From Burkholderiaceae bacterium (GTDB lineage: Bacteria; Pseudomonadota; Gammaproteobacteria; Burkholderiales; Burkholderiaceae_C), in the NCBI GenBank assembly GCA_030695205.1, contig JAUYTN010000045.1, positions 1-64,000 of the forward strand: a DNA stretch of 64,000 nucleotides, in the 5' to 3' direction. A program made the translations under genes and the position numbers. This document shows, in pieces, positions 1-9,020 of the stretch; position 1 is the stretch's first letter; each line of letters begins with the position of its first letter. The notes under the pieces are model-generated. The model did no database searches. It saw nothing but the letters and a program-made list of their open reading frames with translations, and was not told the DNA's origin.

Positions 1-69
1 ACCACCATTCCACGCTGATGGCGGACACTTCGGCTACGATTTGAACGTCACTCAGGACACCCGCGCAGC

Positions 70-2535
70 GTGTCCGCCATCGGCTGGAACGCTGTCCGCG
101 ATGGGAATGGAATCACTGTCCGCCATCAGTGGAATACGCACCTTGGCGTCAATTACATGGACCGGGATTTCATGGTGGCGTCCCTCAAAGAGGGGAAATC
201 GGTCATCGGCCAACCGGTCATGGGCAGGCAGTTGAAGTCGCCGGTTGTGGCCATGAGCGTGCCTGTGCGGGGGCCCAAAGGCGAGGTGATAGGCGCGTTC
301 GTTGGGGTCACCGACTTGGGCAAGCCCAGTTTTCTGGACAAAATCACCCAGAGTCGCTACGGCCAGACAGGCGGCTATTTCCTGATTGCCCCGCAGCACA
401 AGCTGTTTGTCACTGCCACCGACAAAAGCCGCGTCATGCAGCCGGTGCCCGCACCCGGCATCAACGTCATGCACGACCGCTACATGCAGGGCTACACCGG
501 TTATGGCCTGGCAGTCAGCTCACGTGGCGTGCTGGAACTGTCAGCAGTCAAAGACATTCCCGCAGCGGGTTGGTACGCTGCGGCCATATTGCCCGCGCAG
601 GAAGCGTTTGAACCAATTGCCCGCATGCAGGAACGCCTGCTGTGGGCCACGCTGCTGTTGACCTTGCTGACCGGTGCGCTGACTTGGTGGGTGTTGAAGC
701 GTCAGCTCTCACCGTTGATGGACACCGCTTCGGCCTTGACAGCGCTGGCCGACTCGGCGCAAATGCCGACACCCCTGCCCACCAGACACACCGGCGAGGT
801 CGGGCAGTTGGTGGCTGGTTTCAACCGAATTTTGCAGACCTGGGCACAGCGCGAAGAGTCGCTCAAAGCCAGCGAGTCGTTCAAAGACGCCATTCTGAAC
901 AGCCTCGATGCTGAGATTGCGGTGGTTGACCACCGTGGTGTGATCCAAGCGGTCAACGCCCGCTGGCAACAGTTTTCGGTGGCCCACATCAGGGAAACGG
1001 GCCAAGCTGCAACAACCATTGGCATTGGTGCCAATTACCTGGCAGCCTGCAGTGCCAACACTGAAGCGGCAACAGATGGGCTGACCACTGTCGCAGGCCT
1101 TCAAGCCGTGCTTCAAGGCCGTTTGCCCCGCTTCACCTGCGAGTACGCCTGCGACACGCCCACGCAACAGCGTTGGTTTTCCATGATGGCCATGCCTTTG
1201 GGCGAGCACGGGCAAGGCGGAGCAGTCATCTCCCACACCGACATCACCCCGCGCAAGCAAGCCGAGCAGGCCATGCAACGCATGAAAGCCATGATGGAGC
1301 ACACGGAAAGCATGGCGCACCTGGCCAGCTTTCAGTGGGAGGTCAACACCAACACCACCACCTGGTCGCCAGAGTTGTTCCGTTTTTTCAAACTGGACTC
1401 CGCACTGGGCACCCCGAACCTGGAGGGGCAGGCCCGGCTGTACACCCCTGCCTCCTTGAAGTTGCTGTATGACGCCGTTGACAAGGCATTGGCGCACGGC
1501 CTGCCGTACGAGCTTGAACTGACAGCGGTGCGATCGGACGGGGAGGAGCGCCCGTGCATCGTCAAGGGCTTTCCGCAGCGCGATGGCGACGGACGGGTGG
1601 TGCACATCCTTGGTCTGGTGCAAGACATGACCGAAATCAGGCGCAAAGACGAACAACTCCGGCTGGCAGCCAGCGTGTTTACCCATGCGCGCGAAGGCAT
1701 CACCATCACCAACGCCGACGGCATCATCATTGATGTGAATGAAGCGTTCACGCGCATCACCGGTTACTCGCGCGAGGAGGCCATTGGTCAAAACCCCCGC
1801 GTCCTGAAGTCCGGTCGTCAGGATGCGGCGTTTTATGCAGACATGTGGCAGAGTTTGAACGAAGCTGGCCACTGGAGCGGAGAAATCTGGAACCGGCGCA
1901 AGAACGGCGAGGTGTACGCCGAGCTGCTGACCATCAGCGCGGTGCGCGATGAACGGGGTGACACACGCCAGTACATGGCGCTGTTTGCGGACATCACGGC
2001 CATCAAAGAGCACCAGAGCCAGCTGGAACACATTGCCCACTTCGACGCACTCACCCATTTGCCCAACCGCTTGCTGCTGGCCGACCGCCTGCAACAAGCC
2101 ATGGCGCAGACACAGCGGCGCGGCACGCAGTTGGCGGTGGTGTACCTTGACCTGGATGGCTTCAAGCACGTCAATGACCAGCACGGACACAACGCGGGCG
2201 ACCAGTTGCTGATCGCCCTGGCAACCGCCATGAAAGACACCCTGCGCGAAGGCGACACGCTGGCGCGGATTGGTGGCGATGAGTTTGTGGCCGTGCTGAG
2301 TGATCTGGATGGCATCGAAAGTTGCCAAACCATGCTGACCCGGCTGCTGGGCGCTGCGTCTGCGCCCGTGAATCTGGGTGCCGTCACGCTGCGCTGCTCG
2401 GCCAGCCTGGGGGCAACCTTCTACCCACAGGCCCAGAACATCGAGCCCGACCAGCTCTTGCGCCAGGCTGACCAAGCCATGTACCAAGCCAAGATGGCGG
2501 GCAAAAACCGCTACCAGTTTTTCAATGCCGCGTGA
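70..2535 (+). CDS. dCache-HAMP-PAS-GGDEF sensor diguanylate cyclase, 5' end disturbed
   Basis: Predicted membrane sensor that makes cyclic di-GMP from GTP. In order: the C-terminal half of a periplasmic dCache-like domain (about residues 1-185), a membrane segment (about 187-208), a HAMP-like linker (210-265), three PAS regions (about 270-385, 410-525, 531-650) and a GGDEF domain (657-820). The active-site motif is intact (GGDEF near residue 734), and an inhibitory RxxD site (REGD) lies five residues before it. The reading frame opens only at a GTG at 70, which cuts into the dCache fold. Just upstream, frame 2 encodes a stretch ending PPSAG that looks like the missing part of the same domain, with a short tandem triplication (71-141) between the two frames. 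The gene is therefore either a truncated allele or a frameshifted one. There is no downstream partner; the next gene is convergent. Family assignment is firm, the start is not. Confidence 0.85.
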   Translation: MSAIGWNAVRDGNGITVRHQWNTHLGVNYMDRDFMVASLKEGKSVIGQPVMGRQLKSPVVAMSVPVRGPKGEVIGAFVGVTDLGKPSFLDKITQSRYGQTGGYFLIAPQHKLFVTATDKSRVMQPVPAPGINVMHDRYMQGYTGYGLAVSSRGVLELSAVKDIPAAGWYAAAILPAQEAFEPIARMQERLLWATLLLTLLTGALTWWVLKRQLSPLMDTASALTALADSAQMPTPLPTRHTGEVGQLVAGFNRILQTWAQREESLKASESFKDAILNSLDAEIAVVDHRGVIQAVNARWQQFSVAHIRETGQAATTIGIGANYLAACSANTEAATDGLTTVAGLQAVLQGRLPRFTCEYACDTPTQQRWFSMMAMPLGEHGQGGAVISHTDITPRKQAEQAMQRMKAMMEHTESMAHLASFQWEVNTNTTTWSPELFRFFKLDSALGTPNLEGQARLYTPASLKLLYDAVDKALAHGLPYELELTAVRSDGEERPCIVKGFPQRDGDGRVVHILGLVQDMTEIRRKDEQLRLAASVFTHAREGITITNADGIIIDVNEAFTRITGYSREEAIGQNPRVLKSGRQDAAFYADMWQSLNEAGHWSGEIWNRRKNGEVYAELLTISAVRDERGDTRQYMALFADITAIKEHQSQLEHIAHFDALTHLPNRLLLADRLQQAMAQTQRRGTQLAVVYLDLDGFKHVNDQHGHNAGDQLLIALATAMKDTLREGDTLARIGGDEFVAVLSDLDGIESCQTMLTRLLGAASAPVNLGAVTLRCSASLGATFYPQAQNIEPDQLLRQADQAMYQAKMAGKNRYQFFNAA
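71..141 (+). repeat. Imperfect tandem triplication (22-24 bp units) in the cyclase gene
   Basis: Three neighbouring copies of a unit starting TGTCCGC and carrying a GGAA near the end begin at 71, 93 and 117. Spacing is 22 and 24 bases, so the extra copies do not preserve the reading frame. Aligning ACGC at 89-92 with ACGC at 136-139 shows that removing 47 bases would join a frame-2 dCache segment ending PPSAGT to the frame-1 segment HLGVNYMDRDF. Confidence 0.7.
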
Positions 2536-2610
2536 CAGCGGCATGCACCAAACGTCGGCACACCGTGCCGCATGGCTGGAGTGGTCTGCAAGGGCAGACC
2601 TCGCCCAGAC

Positions 2611-3720
2611 TCACACCCCCGCCACCAAATCCAGCGCATGCATGTAAGCCCCCTGCGTCATCAGCTCGTCCCAAGAGAGGGCTGGCTGTGTGGGCAGCAA
2701 GGCCAAGCGCCGCTCTTCGCTGGCCCCATGCGGCACCCACTGGCCTTTGACGATGGCCTCGGACAGGCCCGCCAGCAGCTCGTCCACCGCCTCGCCGCTG
2801 CCTTCGAGTGACTGGTTGCACAGCAGCACCATGTCGCACCCGGCTTGCAGCGCGGCCAGCGCCGCGGTGGTGTAGCTGACGGGTTGGCCGTCAATCATGC
2901 GGGCGGCGGCCATGCTGAGGTCATCGCTGAACACCAGGCCCTGAAAACCCATTTGGGCCCGCAGAATATCTTGCAGCCACTTGCTGGAGAAGCCCGCCGG
3001 GCGAGAGTCGACCTGGCTGTAGATGACGTGCGCGGGCATGACGCTGGCCAGGCTGCTGCTGAGCCATTGGTACGGCATGGCGTCGTCCGCCAGGATGGTG
3101 GCCAATGGCCGGTCGTCCACCGGAATGCTGAGATGCGAGTCGCCGCGCACGTAGCCGTGGCCCGGAAAATGTTTGCCGCAATTGGCCATGCCGCTTTGCA
3201 ACAGGCCGTGCATGACGCTTTTGGCCAGCATGGTGGTCACGCGGGGGTCGCGGGCGAAGGCACGGTCGCCAATGACGCCGCTGGGTCCGTGGTCCAGGTC
3301 CAGCACAGGGGTAAAGCTCAGGTCCACCCCGCAAGCGCGCAACTCGGCACCCAGCACGTAACCGCAGGCGGTGGCCACGTTGGTAGCGTGCAGGTGCGGG
3401 CTGGTTTCATGGGCCAGGCTGGCCCCGTCTGGTGCGGCTGCTTCCCACAAGGTGCCCAGGGCGCGCATGGGGGGCAGGTGGGTAAAGCCATCGGTTTTGA
3501 AGCGCTGCACACGGCCACCTTCGTGGTCCACGGCAATCAGCACGTCGGGGCGGGCCTTTTTGACTTTTCTACAGAGCTTGGTCAGCTGCTCGCGGCTTTC
3601 AAAGTTGCGGGCAAACAGAATGAGACCACCTGTGAGCGGGTGCTTGAGACGCTGCTTGTCGGCTTTGGTGAGGGTGGTGCCGGCAATGTCGAGCACCACG
3701 GGAGCTGTGATTCGGGTCAT
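2611..3720 (-). CDS. nagZ: Beta-N-acetylhexosaminidase NagZ (GH3)
   Basis: Cytoplasmic glycoside hydrolase family 3 enzyme that removes N-acetylglucosamine from anhydromuropeptides during cell-wall recycling. Its 369 residues are close to the family norm of about 340. Visible hallmarks are [12 protein letters not shown] near residue 64, the loop motif KHFPGHG that carries the catalytic His, and [10 protein letters not shown] with the nucleophile Asp. The ATG at 3720 overlaps the stop of acpS (3717-3720), so the two are probably translationally coupled. It is the last gene of the long minus-strand run that starts with rpmF and the fab genes. Downstream is the convergent cyclase gene, with no clear terminator in the 75-base gap. 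Confidence 0.95.
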   Translation of the reverse strand: MTRITAPVVLDIAGTTLTKADKQRLKHPLTGGLILFARNFESREQLTKLCRKVKKARPDVLIAVDHEGGRVQRFKTDGFTHLPPMRALGTLWEAAAPDGASLAHETSPHLHATNVATACGYVLGAELRACGVDLSFTPVLDLDHGPSGVIGDRAFARDPRVTTMLAKSVMHGLLQSGMANCGKHFPGHGYVRGDSHLSIPVDDRPLATILADDAMPYQWLSSSLASVMPAHVIYSQVDSRPAGFSSKWLQDILRAQMGFQGLVFSDDLSMAAARMIDGQPVSYTTAALAALQAGCDMVLLCNQSLEGSGEAVDELLAGLSEAIVKGQWVPHGASEERRLALLPTQPALSWDELMTQGAYMHALDLVAGV

Positions 3721-4160
3721 GGGTGGTCTCCGGTGGGAATGTGGGCGGGCGCTGCGGCATGTTCCACGACCACAAAGCTGGCGGCGTGGTCGCCTTCGTC
3801 GGTGAGAGTGACGTGGGCTTTGAGGCCCTGGGCCTCAAACCAGGCTTTGAGTTCGCCGTGCAGCACGATGCAGGGCTGGCCACTGGGCAGATTGGCCACC
3901 TCGCAGCGCCGCCAGGTCATGGGCATGCGCATGCCCAGCCCTATGGCCTTGCTGAACGATTCTTTGGCTGAAAAACGGGTGGCCAGGTAGCGCAGGCCGC
4001 GCTCGGGGCTGCGGGCGGTGCGGGCTCGCCAAGTGGCCAGCTCGGCGGGGGCAAGCACTTTCTCGGCAAAGCGGTCGCCGTGGCGCTCCAGCGCCTGGGC
4101 CATGCGGCGCACGTCGCACAGGTCGGTGCCAATGCCGAAAATCACGCTGATGTCCATCAT
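3717..4160 (-). CDS. acpS: Holo-[acyl-carrier-protein] synthase AcpS
   Basis: Transfers 4'-phosphopantetheine from coenzyme A to Ser37 of acyl carrier protein, making ACP active for fatty-acid synthesis; acpP lies 13 kb upstream in the same orientation. The 147-residue protein starts with the family signature [12 protein letters not shown], which holds the metal-binding Asp, and has the second signature [16 protein letters not shown] with the catalytic Glu and Lys. Length is slightly above the usual 120-130 because of a C-terminal tail. Two adjacent ATGs (4160 and 4157) could serve as the start. It overlaps nagZ by four bases and follows pdxJ by five, so pdxJ-acpS-nagZ is one transcriptional unit. 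Confidence 0.95.
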   Translation of the reverse strand: MMDISVIFGIGTDLCDVRRMAQALERHGDRFAEKVLAPAELATWRARTARSPERGLRYLATRFSAKESFSKAIGLGMRMPMTWRRCEVANLPSGQPCIVLHGELKAWFEAQGLKAHVTLTDEGDHAASFVVVEHAAAPAHIPTGDHP

Positions 4161-4165
4161 GCCGG

Positions 4166-4987
4166 TCAGGGCCGGGCTGCGTCTATGCAGCGCAGATAGT
4201 CGGCCACGGTGGTGGTGTAGCCCATCTCCAGCGCATCGGCCATGAGGGCGTGCCCAATGGAGACTTCGCTCACGCCGGGTACCACGCGCAAAAACTCGGT
4301 GAGGTTGTCACGGTTCAGGTCATGACCGGCATTCACGCCCAGCCCGCAGTCCAGCGCTGCCTGGGAGGCAGCGCGAAAGCGCTCCAGTTGCGCGGCCTGC
4401 GCGGGGGTACCCCAGGCGGCGGCATAGGGCTCGGTGTACAGCTCCACGCGGTCGGCCCCCACGGCCCGTGCCGCAGCCATCTGGCTGGGCTCGGCATCCA
4501 TGAACAGGCTCACACGCACGCCCAGGGCTTTGGCCTCGGCCACCAGCGGGGCCAGGCGCTCGGCGTCTTGCGGAAACTGCCAGCCGTGGTCGCTGGTGAA
4601 CTGGCCTTGTGCGTCGGGCACAAGGGTCACCTGCTGAGGGCGCACACTGCGCACAAAGCCCATGAGGTTGTGAAAGGGGTTGCCCTCGATGTTGTATTCG
4701 CGCCCGGGCCAGGCCTTGAGCAACTCGGCCAGCTCGGTCACATCCGTGGAGCGGATGTGGCGCTCGTCGGGCCGGGGGTGCACGGTAATGCCTTGAGCCC
4801 CGGCTTGCAGACACTGGGTGGCGGCTCGCGTCAGGCTGGGAATGCCGAGGTGCCGGGTATTGCGCAGCGTGGCCACTTTGTTGATGTTGACCGACAGGGC
4901 GCAGGTGGACTGGCCCAAAGCATGGGAAGCAGCGTCGGCGTGGCCGGGTGGTACAGCTGGCGTGCGGGTGTCTGTATTTTGCATCAA
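4166..4987 (-). CDS. pdxJ: Pyridoxine 5'-phosphate synthase PdxJ
   Basis: Condenses 1-deoxyxylulose 5-phosphate with 3-amino-2-oxopropyl phosphate to form pyridoxine 5'-phosphate, the closing step of the DXP-dependent vitamin B6 route. The 273-residue protein has the PdxJ motifs [14 protein letters not shown] (residues 32-45), [19 protein letters not shown] and [10 protein letters not shown]. The first ~30 residues are an extra N-terminal segment not usual in the ~243-residue family, so the true start could be internal, but no better ATG precedes the conserved core. The proposed start lies at the end of a copy of the dispersed AGCT-N17-AAGCG element (4983-5033), which therefore forms its leader. 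The gene is followed five bases later by acpS. Confidence 0.93.
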   Translation of the reverse strand: MMQNTDTRTPAVPPGHADAASHALGQSTCALSVNINKVATLRNTRHLGIPSLTRAATQCLQAGAQGITVHPRPDERHIRSTDVTELAELLKAWPGREYNIEGNPFHNLMGFVRSVRPQQVTLVPDAQGQFTSDHGWQFPQDAERLAPLVAEAKALGVRVSLFMDAEPSQMAAARAVGADRVELYTEPYAAAWGTPAQAAQLERFRAASQAALDCGLGVNAGHDLNRDNLTEFLRVVPGVSEVSIGHALMADALEMGYTTTVADYLRCIDAARP

Positions 4988-5033
4988 ATAAGGATTTTAC
5001 GCTTGATTTGTATATAAAGTTAGCTATGCATTT
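4983..5033 (-). repeat. Dispersed AGCT-N17-AAGCG element, copy 1 (pdxJ leader)
   Basis: AT-rich island in the recO-pdxJ gap. Read on the minus strand it has TAGCTAACTTT, eight variable bases, then ATCAAGCGTAAAAT. The first and last blocks are identical to the copy inside hemD (36652-36700). It runs from the recO stop to the pdxJ start. Confidence 0.7.
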
Positions 5034-5802
5034 ATGCATGCCTGACCAGGGCTTGGACGTCCCGCATCATTTGCCGGGTCTGGAAGGCCTGTACACCGCA
5101 ATGGTAGTGGAGCAGGCTGCGCAACTGCCCCTGCAAGGCCACTGCGCCGCCCCGGCAGGCCGCCACCAGGCCGTCAAAATCGCCGGGGCTGTCCAGGGCA
5201 GCCTGCAGGCCCAGGCAACACGCACCAGACAGCGCGGAGCGGGCATCTGGGCCCACGCGGTGCAGCCCACCCTCGGTGGACAGCATGTAGCGGCCGTCGT
5301 CCTGCACCGGTAACAAACTGCTGCCCTCGGCCCCCAGAGTGGGCAGCACACCCGACTCCCGCAGCAGCAGCAGCTCGAAGGCGCGCAGCACCGCCGGCGC
5401 GGGCGACTGGCCGCGCAGAGCCAGGTGCTCGACGGCCTGCGCATACCCGTCAAACAGGCGCGGATGTGGGTCGTCGCGGGCGAGCAAGCGCATCAGCATT
5501 TCATTGAAGTAGGTGCCCACCAGAAGGGACTCGCCCACCGGCATCACATGGCCGCCGCACCAGTGGGCGGTTTTGAGGGTGCGGACTTCTCCGTCACCCG
5601 TCCAGGCCAGCAGCAGAGGCTGCAGCGGCAACAGCACGGGACGCAGCTGCGAGGTGGGGCGCTTGGCCCCTTTGGCCACCAGTGCCATTCGCCCATGGGT
5701 GCGGGTGAACACATCCAGAATCAGGCTGGTTTCGCTCCAGTCGTAGCGGTGGAGCACAAAGGCCAGTTCATCACTGGTGCGCCGGGCATTCATGGCCGCC
5801 AT
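5032..5802 (-). CDS. recO: DNA repair protein RecO
   Basis: Recombination mediator that works with RecR (and RecF) to load RecA on SSB-coated single-stranded DNA. The 256-residue protein matches the RecO length and layout: an N-terminal OB-fold (FVLHRYDWSETSLILDVFTR, then GRMALVAKGAKRPTSQLR, about residues 14-55), a central helical part with YFNEMLMRLLARDDPHP, and a less conserved C-terminal domain. There is no obvious four-cysteine zinc finger. The start could be the ATG at 5802 or the one at 5793. It sits between era and pdxJ, the common betaproteobacterial order. The stop abuts element copy 1. Confidence 0.93.
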   Translation of the reverse strand: MAAMNARRTSDELAFVLHRYDWSETSLILDVFTRTHGRMALVAKGAKRPTSQLRPVLLPLQPLLLAWTGDGEVRTLKTAHWCGGHVMPVGESLLVGTYFNEMLMRLLARDDPHPRLFDGYAQAVEHLALRGQSPAPAVLRAFELLLLRESGVLPTLGAEGSSLLPVQDDGRYMLSTEGGLHRVGPDARSALSGACCLGLQAALDSPGDFDGLVAACRGGAVALQGQLRSLLHYHCGVQAFQTRQMMRDVQALVRHA

Positions 5803-5853
5803 GCAAGCCCTGGTTCGTTCACCACACCGATGGCTGGCACCACCATGGCGGCG

Positions 5854-6939
5854 TCACTCGTAGCCGAAGGAGCGCACGCGGGCATCGTCGTCCGCCCAGC
5901 CAGAGCGAACCTTGACCCACAGCTCCAGAAACACCTTGGCGCCGAGCAGCTTTTCCAGCTCGACCCTGGCCTCGGTGCCGATGCGCTTGAGCTTTTCACC
6001 CTGGTTGCCAATGACCATGCCCTTGTGCCCATCCCGCTCGACCACGATGGTGGCGGCAATGCGGCGCATGCCGCCGTCTTCCTCGAACTTGTCGATGATG
6101 ACGGTGGAGGTGTAGGGCAGCTCGTCCCCGGTGAGGCGAAACAGCTTTTCACGCACGATCTCGCTGGCCAGAAACTTCTCGCTTCGGTCGGTCAGCTCGT
6201 CTTCACCATACATCCAGGGCTGCTGGGGCAGGTACTTTTCGCAAATGGCATAGAAGCGCGACACATCGCGGGCGTTCTGCGCCGACATGGGGACGATGTC
6301 CACAAAGGGGTGCCGCTCCTGCATGTCGCGCAGCCAAGGCGCCAACTCGGCGCGGCGGTGGATCAGGTCGAACTTGTTGGCTAGCAGCAGCACCGGCACG
6401 CCCTTGGGCAACAAGGCCAGCACCGAGGCGTCTTCCGGGTAGAAACGCCCGGCCTCGACCACAAACACCACCAGGTCCACATCGGCCACCGCACCCGCCA
6501 CGGTTTTGTTCAGGGCCCGGTTGAGCGCATTGCCGTGCCGGGTCTGGAAGCCGGGTGTGTCCACGAACACAAACTGGGTCGTGCCCAGGGTGCGCAGGCC
6601 TGTGATGCGGTGGCGCGTGGTTTGTGCCTTGCGCGACGTGATGCTGACTTTTTGGCCCACCAGTGCGTTGAGCAAGGTGGACTTGCCCACGTTGGGCTTG
6701 CCCACGATGGCGATGGTGCCGCAGCGCTGCTCGGCCTCGGGCACAGGGGCCACGTCCACCGACTCTGCAGCGCCAGCGGCCGGGGCTGTGGCCGAGCGCC
6801 GAAATGCCTTGGCCAGCATGGCGTCCAGGTCGTCGTTGCCCGCACCGGCGGCCGCAGTGGCCCCGGTGGCGGGGGCGGGAGCTGCAGCACGGGCGGTGTG
6901 GGCGGTGCGGGTGCCCTTGGGCGATGGGGGTTGGGTCAT
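5854..6939 (-). CDS. era: GTPase Era with alanine-rich N-terminal extension
   Basis: Ribosome-assembly GTPase that binds the 3' end of 16S rRNA through a KH domain and helps mature the 30S subunit. G motifs are visible: [12 protein letters not shown] (G1), the TTRHRITG region (G2), DTPGF (G3) and NKFD (G4), then a C-terminal KH domain ([18 protein letters not shown]). At 361 residues it is about 60 longer than typical Era. The extra length is an N-terminal Ala/Pro/Thr-rich low-complexity tail (residues 1-70) with no recognised function. The ATG overlaps the rnc stop (6936-6939), the classic coupled rnc-era pair acting on the same rRNA pathway. Confidence 0.96.
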   Translation of the reverse strand: MTQPPSPKGTRTAHTARAAAPAPATGATAAAGAGNDDLDAMLAKAFRRSATAPAAGAAESVDVAPVPEAEQRCGTIAIVGKPNVGKSTLLNALVGQKVSITSRKAQTTRHRITGLRTLGTTQFVFVDTPGFQTRHGNALNRALNKTVAGAVADVDLVVFVVEAGRFYPEDASVLALLPKGVPVLLLANKFDLIHRRAELAPWLRDMQERHPFVDIVPMSAQNARDVSRFYAICEKYLPQQPWMYGEDELTDRSEKFLASEIVREKLFRLTGDELPYTSTVIIDKFEEDGGMRRIAATIVVERDGHKGMVIGNQGEKLKRIGTEARVELEKLLGAKVFLELWVKVRSGWADDDARVRSFGYE

Positions 6940-7661
6940 TTCTTTTTTGGTGTTTTGAGGTGCTCCAGCATGGCGCTGGCTGCGGCCTGTTCGGCGGAGC
7001 GCCGCGACGTGCCCCCGCCCTGGGCGATGAATTGCACATCGGTGGCCTCACAGGCCACCACAAAGTTCTGGGCATGTGCGGCCCCGGAGGTGGAGACGAC
7101 GCGGTAGGTGGGCAGCCCCATTTTGCGCCCCTGCAGCCACTCCTGCAGCTCGGTTTTGGGGTCTTTTTCCATGGCGCTCATGCGCGGGTTGACCGGTATG
7201 TGTCGAAACAGGCGCTGCACCACCTGGGCCGCCGGGTCATAGCCCGCGTCCAGAAACACAGCCCCAATGACAGCCTCCAGCGCATCGGCCAGGATGGACG
7301 GGCGCTGGCGCCCCCCGGTTTTGAGCTCGCCCTCGCCCAGCCGAATCACCACGGGCAAGCCCAGCTCAGTGGACAGGCCCACCAGGGTGTCCTGTTTGAC
7401 CAGGTTGGCCCGGATGCGCGACAAATCGCCCTCGGGCAGGCGAGAGAGCTCGCCATACAGCAGGTTGGAAATGGCGAGGTTGAGGACCGAGTCGCCCAAA
7501 AACTCCAGGCGCTCGTTGTGGTCCGCCGAGAAGCTGCGGTGCGTCACGGCGCGCACCAACAGCCCCGGCTGGGCAAACACATGTCCCAGGCGCTCCTGCA
7601 GGCGCTGCAGGTCAGTGCCCAGCTCCGGCACCCGGCGCGCCGGGCCGGTGGCCCCGCTCAA
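6936..7661 (-). CDS. rnc: Ribonuclease III
   Basis: Cleaves double-stranded RNA, notably the 16S and 23S rRNA precursors and some mRNA leaders. The 241-residue protein has the RNase III signature [17 protein letters not shown] with its metal-binding acidic residues, a second acidic site in [13 protein letters not shown], and a C-terminal double-stranded RNA binding domain (from about residue 170, ending [21 protein letters not shown]). It overlaps era at its 3' end and the DUF4845 gene at its 5' end by four bases each, so the three are translated together. The terminal KTPKKK tail is basic, as often seen. Confidence 0.96.
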   Translation of the reverse strand: MSGATGPARRVPELGTDLQRLQERLGHVFAQPGLLVRAVTHRSFSADHNERLEFLGDSVLNLAISNLLYGELSRLPEGDLSRIRANLVKQDTLVGLSTELGLPVVIRLGEGELKTGGRQRPSILADALEAVIGAVFLDAGYDPAAQVVQRLFRHIPVNPRMSAMEKDPKTELQEWLQGRKMGLPTYRVVSTSGAAHAQNFVVACEATDVQFIAQGGGTSRRSAEQAAASAMLEHLKTPKKK

Positions 7662-7999
7662 CGCGACGACCCCTTGTACTTGAGCACGAGGTAGGCGGGC
7701 CCGCTCAGGTGGATCTCGCGCTGGTAGGCAAAGCCCACGATCACCCGATCGCCTTGCTTGCTGATCTCCAGGTCTTGGCCGGAGATGCTGCGGATGTCGT
7801 CGATCTGCGCGGCCTTGTCAAAGATGCTGCGCACATCGGCCACGGTGGTGCCAACCGCCGCTTTTTTGACCGCCTTCTGGACCGCCAGGTACTCAATCAC
7901 GGTGGGGGCCACTTGCAAACCCACCAGCACACCTGAGCCCAGCACGCTGCCCACAAACAGCAGCCCGATCAGAGAAATCCCACGTTGTTGTTGCCGCAT
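7658..7999 (-). CDS. DUF4845 single-pass membrane protein
   Basis: Small protein (113 residues from the ATG at 7999) of the DUF4845 family, conserved between lepB and rnc in beta- and gammaproteobacteria; its role is unknown. It starts MRQQQRGISLIGLL, a pilin-like entry into a single hydrophobic helix (residues 8-27), followed by a soluble domain with alternating strands. A longer frame reaches back to 8053 but would overlap lepB; the start at 7999 is preceded by a GGGGGT-type ribosome site and fits the family. The gene overlaps rnc by four bases. The neighbour lepB suggests a link to membrane-protein processing, but that is inference from context only. Confidence 0.85.
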   Translation of the reverse strand: MRQQQRGISLIGLLFVGSVLGSGVLVGLQVAPTVIEYLAVQKAVKKAAVGTTVADVRSIFDKAAQIDDIRSISGQDLEISKQGDRVIVGFAYQREIHLSGPAYLVLKYKGSSR

Positions 8000-8036
8000 G
8001 CCGCTGACCCCCAAGGAATGAAACGCTGGTGGGGGC

Positions 8037-9020
8037 TCAATCGAACCCGCCAATGCGCTTGAAGTTGCCGAAGTTCATCCACACAAAAAAGGCTTTGCCC
8101 ACGATGTTGGCCTCGGGCACAAAGCCCCAGTATCGGGAATCCAGCGAGTTGTCGCGGTTGTCGCCCATGGTGAAGTAGTGACCGGCTGGAACCTTGCACA
8201 CCACTCCTTCGGCGGTGTAGTGACAGTGTTCTTTGCCCGGAAAGTCGCTGGCACCGGGCACGAAGGCTGGCCGGCTGTCGTCGTTGAGGGTGGCGTAGGT
8301 TTTGCCGCTTTGCGTCTCCTGAAACTGCTTGCCATAGCGCATGGCATCGCTGTCGTAGAAGTCAGGCAGCGCCACCTTGGGAACGGGCACGCCGTTGATG
8401 GTCAGGGTTTTGTTCAGGTAGGCCACCTCGTCACCGGGCACGCCCACCACCCGCTTGATGTAGTCCAGGCTGGGCTGTGGGGGGTAGCGAAACACCATCA
8501 CGTCGCCGCGCTGGGGCTCGTTGTTGGACAGCACCTTGGTGTGGACCACCGGCAGGCGCACGCCGTAATGGAATTTGTTGACCAGAATGAGATCGCCCAC
8601 CAGCAGCGTGGGGATCATGGAGCCAGACGGTATTTTGAAGGGCTCGAAGAAGAACGAGCGCATGACAAACACCACCGCAATGACGGGGAACAGGCCCGCC
8701 GTCCAGTCCAGCCACCAGGGCTGCATCAGCAGGCTCTGGCGGGCGTCGTCGTTGAGCCCACCGTCCACCTGGGTGATGCCCTGGCGGCGCAACTCGGCCA
8801 GGCGCTGTTCGCTGGCGGCCTCGGCTTGCGCCAGGCTGCGCCTGCGCTGGGGCAAAAAGTACAGGCGCTCGGCCACCCAGTACGCACCGGTGATGGCAGT
8901 GGCCAGCAGCAGCATGAGGGCGAAATTGCCCTGGGTCCAGCCCAGGTACCACGCGGCTATGTAGGCCACAAAGCCCGCCAACACCAAGCCGGTCAGGCTC
9001 TCCAGGGTCTTGTTCATCAA
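8037..9020 (-). CDS. lepB: Signal peptidase I
   Basis: Membrane protease that removes signal peptides from exported proteins at the periplasmic face. The 327-residue protein has two N-terminal hydrophobic helices (about 8-27 and 33-52), a third before the active site, the box PSGSMIPTL with the nucleophile Ser134, and [12 protein letters not shown] with general base Lys189. The C-terminal signature [18 protein letters not shown] is also intact. The ATG overlaps the lepA stop by four bases (9017-9020), so lepA-lepB is a coupled operon as in Escherichia coli. The loop between helices is rich in Gln, Arg and Ala and probably cytoplasmic. Confidence 0.97.
   Translation of the reverse strand: MMNKTLESLTGLVLAGFVAYIAAWYLGWTQGNFALMLLLATAITGAYWVAERLYFLPQRRRSLAQAEAASEQRLAELRRQGITQVDGGLNDDARQSLLMQPWWLDWTAGLFPVIAVVFVMRSFFFEPFKIPSGSMIPTLLVGDLILVNKFHYGVRLPVVHTKVLSNNEPQRGDVMVFRYPPQPSLDYIKRVVGVPGDEVAYLNKTLTINGVPVPKVALPDFYDSDAMRYGKQFQETQSGKTYATLNDDSRPAFVPGASDFPGKEHCHYTAEGVVCKVPAGHYFTMGDNRDNSLDSRYWGFVPEANIVGKAFFVWMNFGNFKRIGGFD

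Noticed and set aside
709..2544. 611-codon open frame on the minus strand
   Set aside because: It is antisense to the PAS-GGDEF cyclase and shows no domain or motif; long shadow frames are expected in GC-rich DNA.
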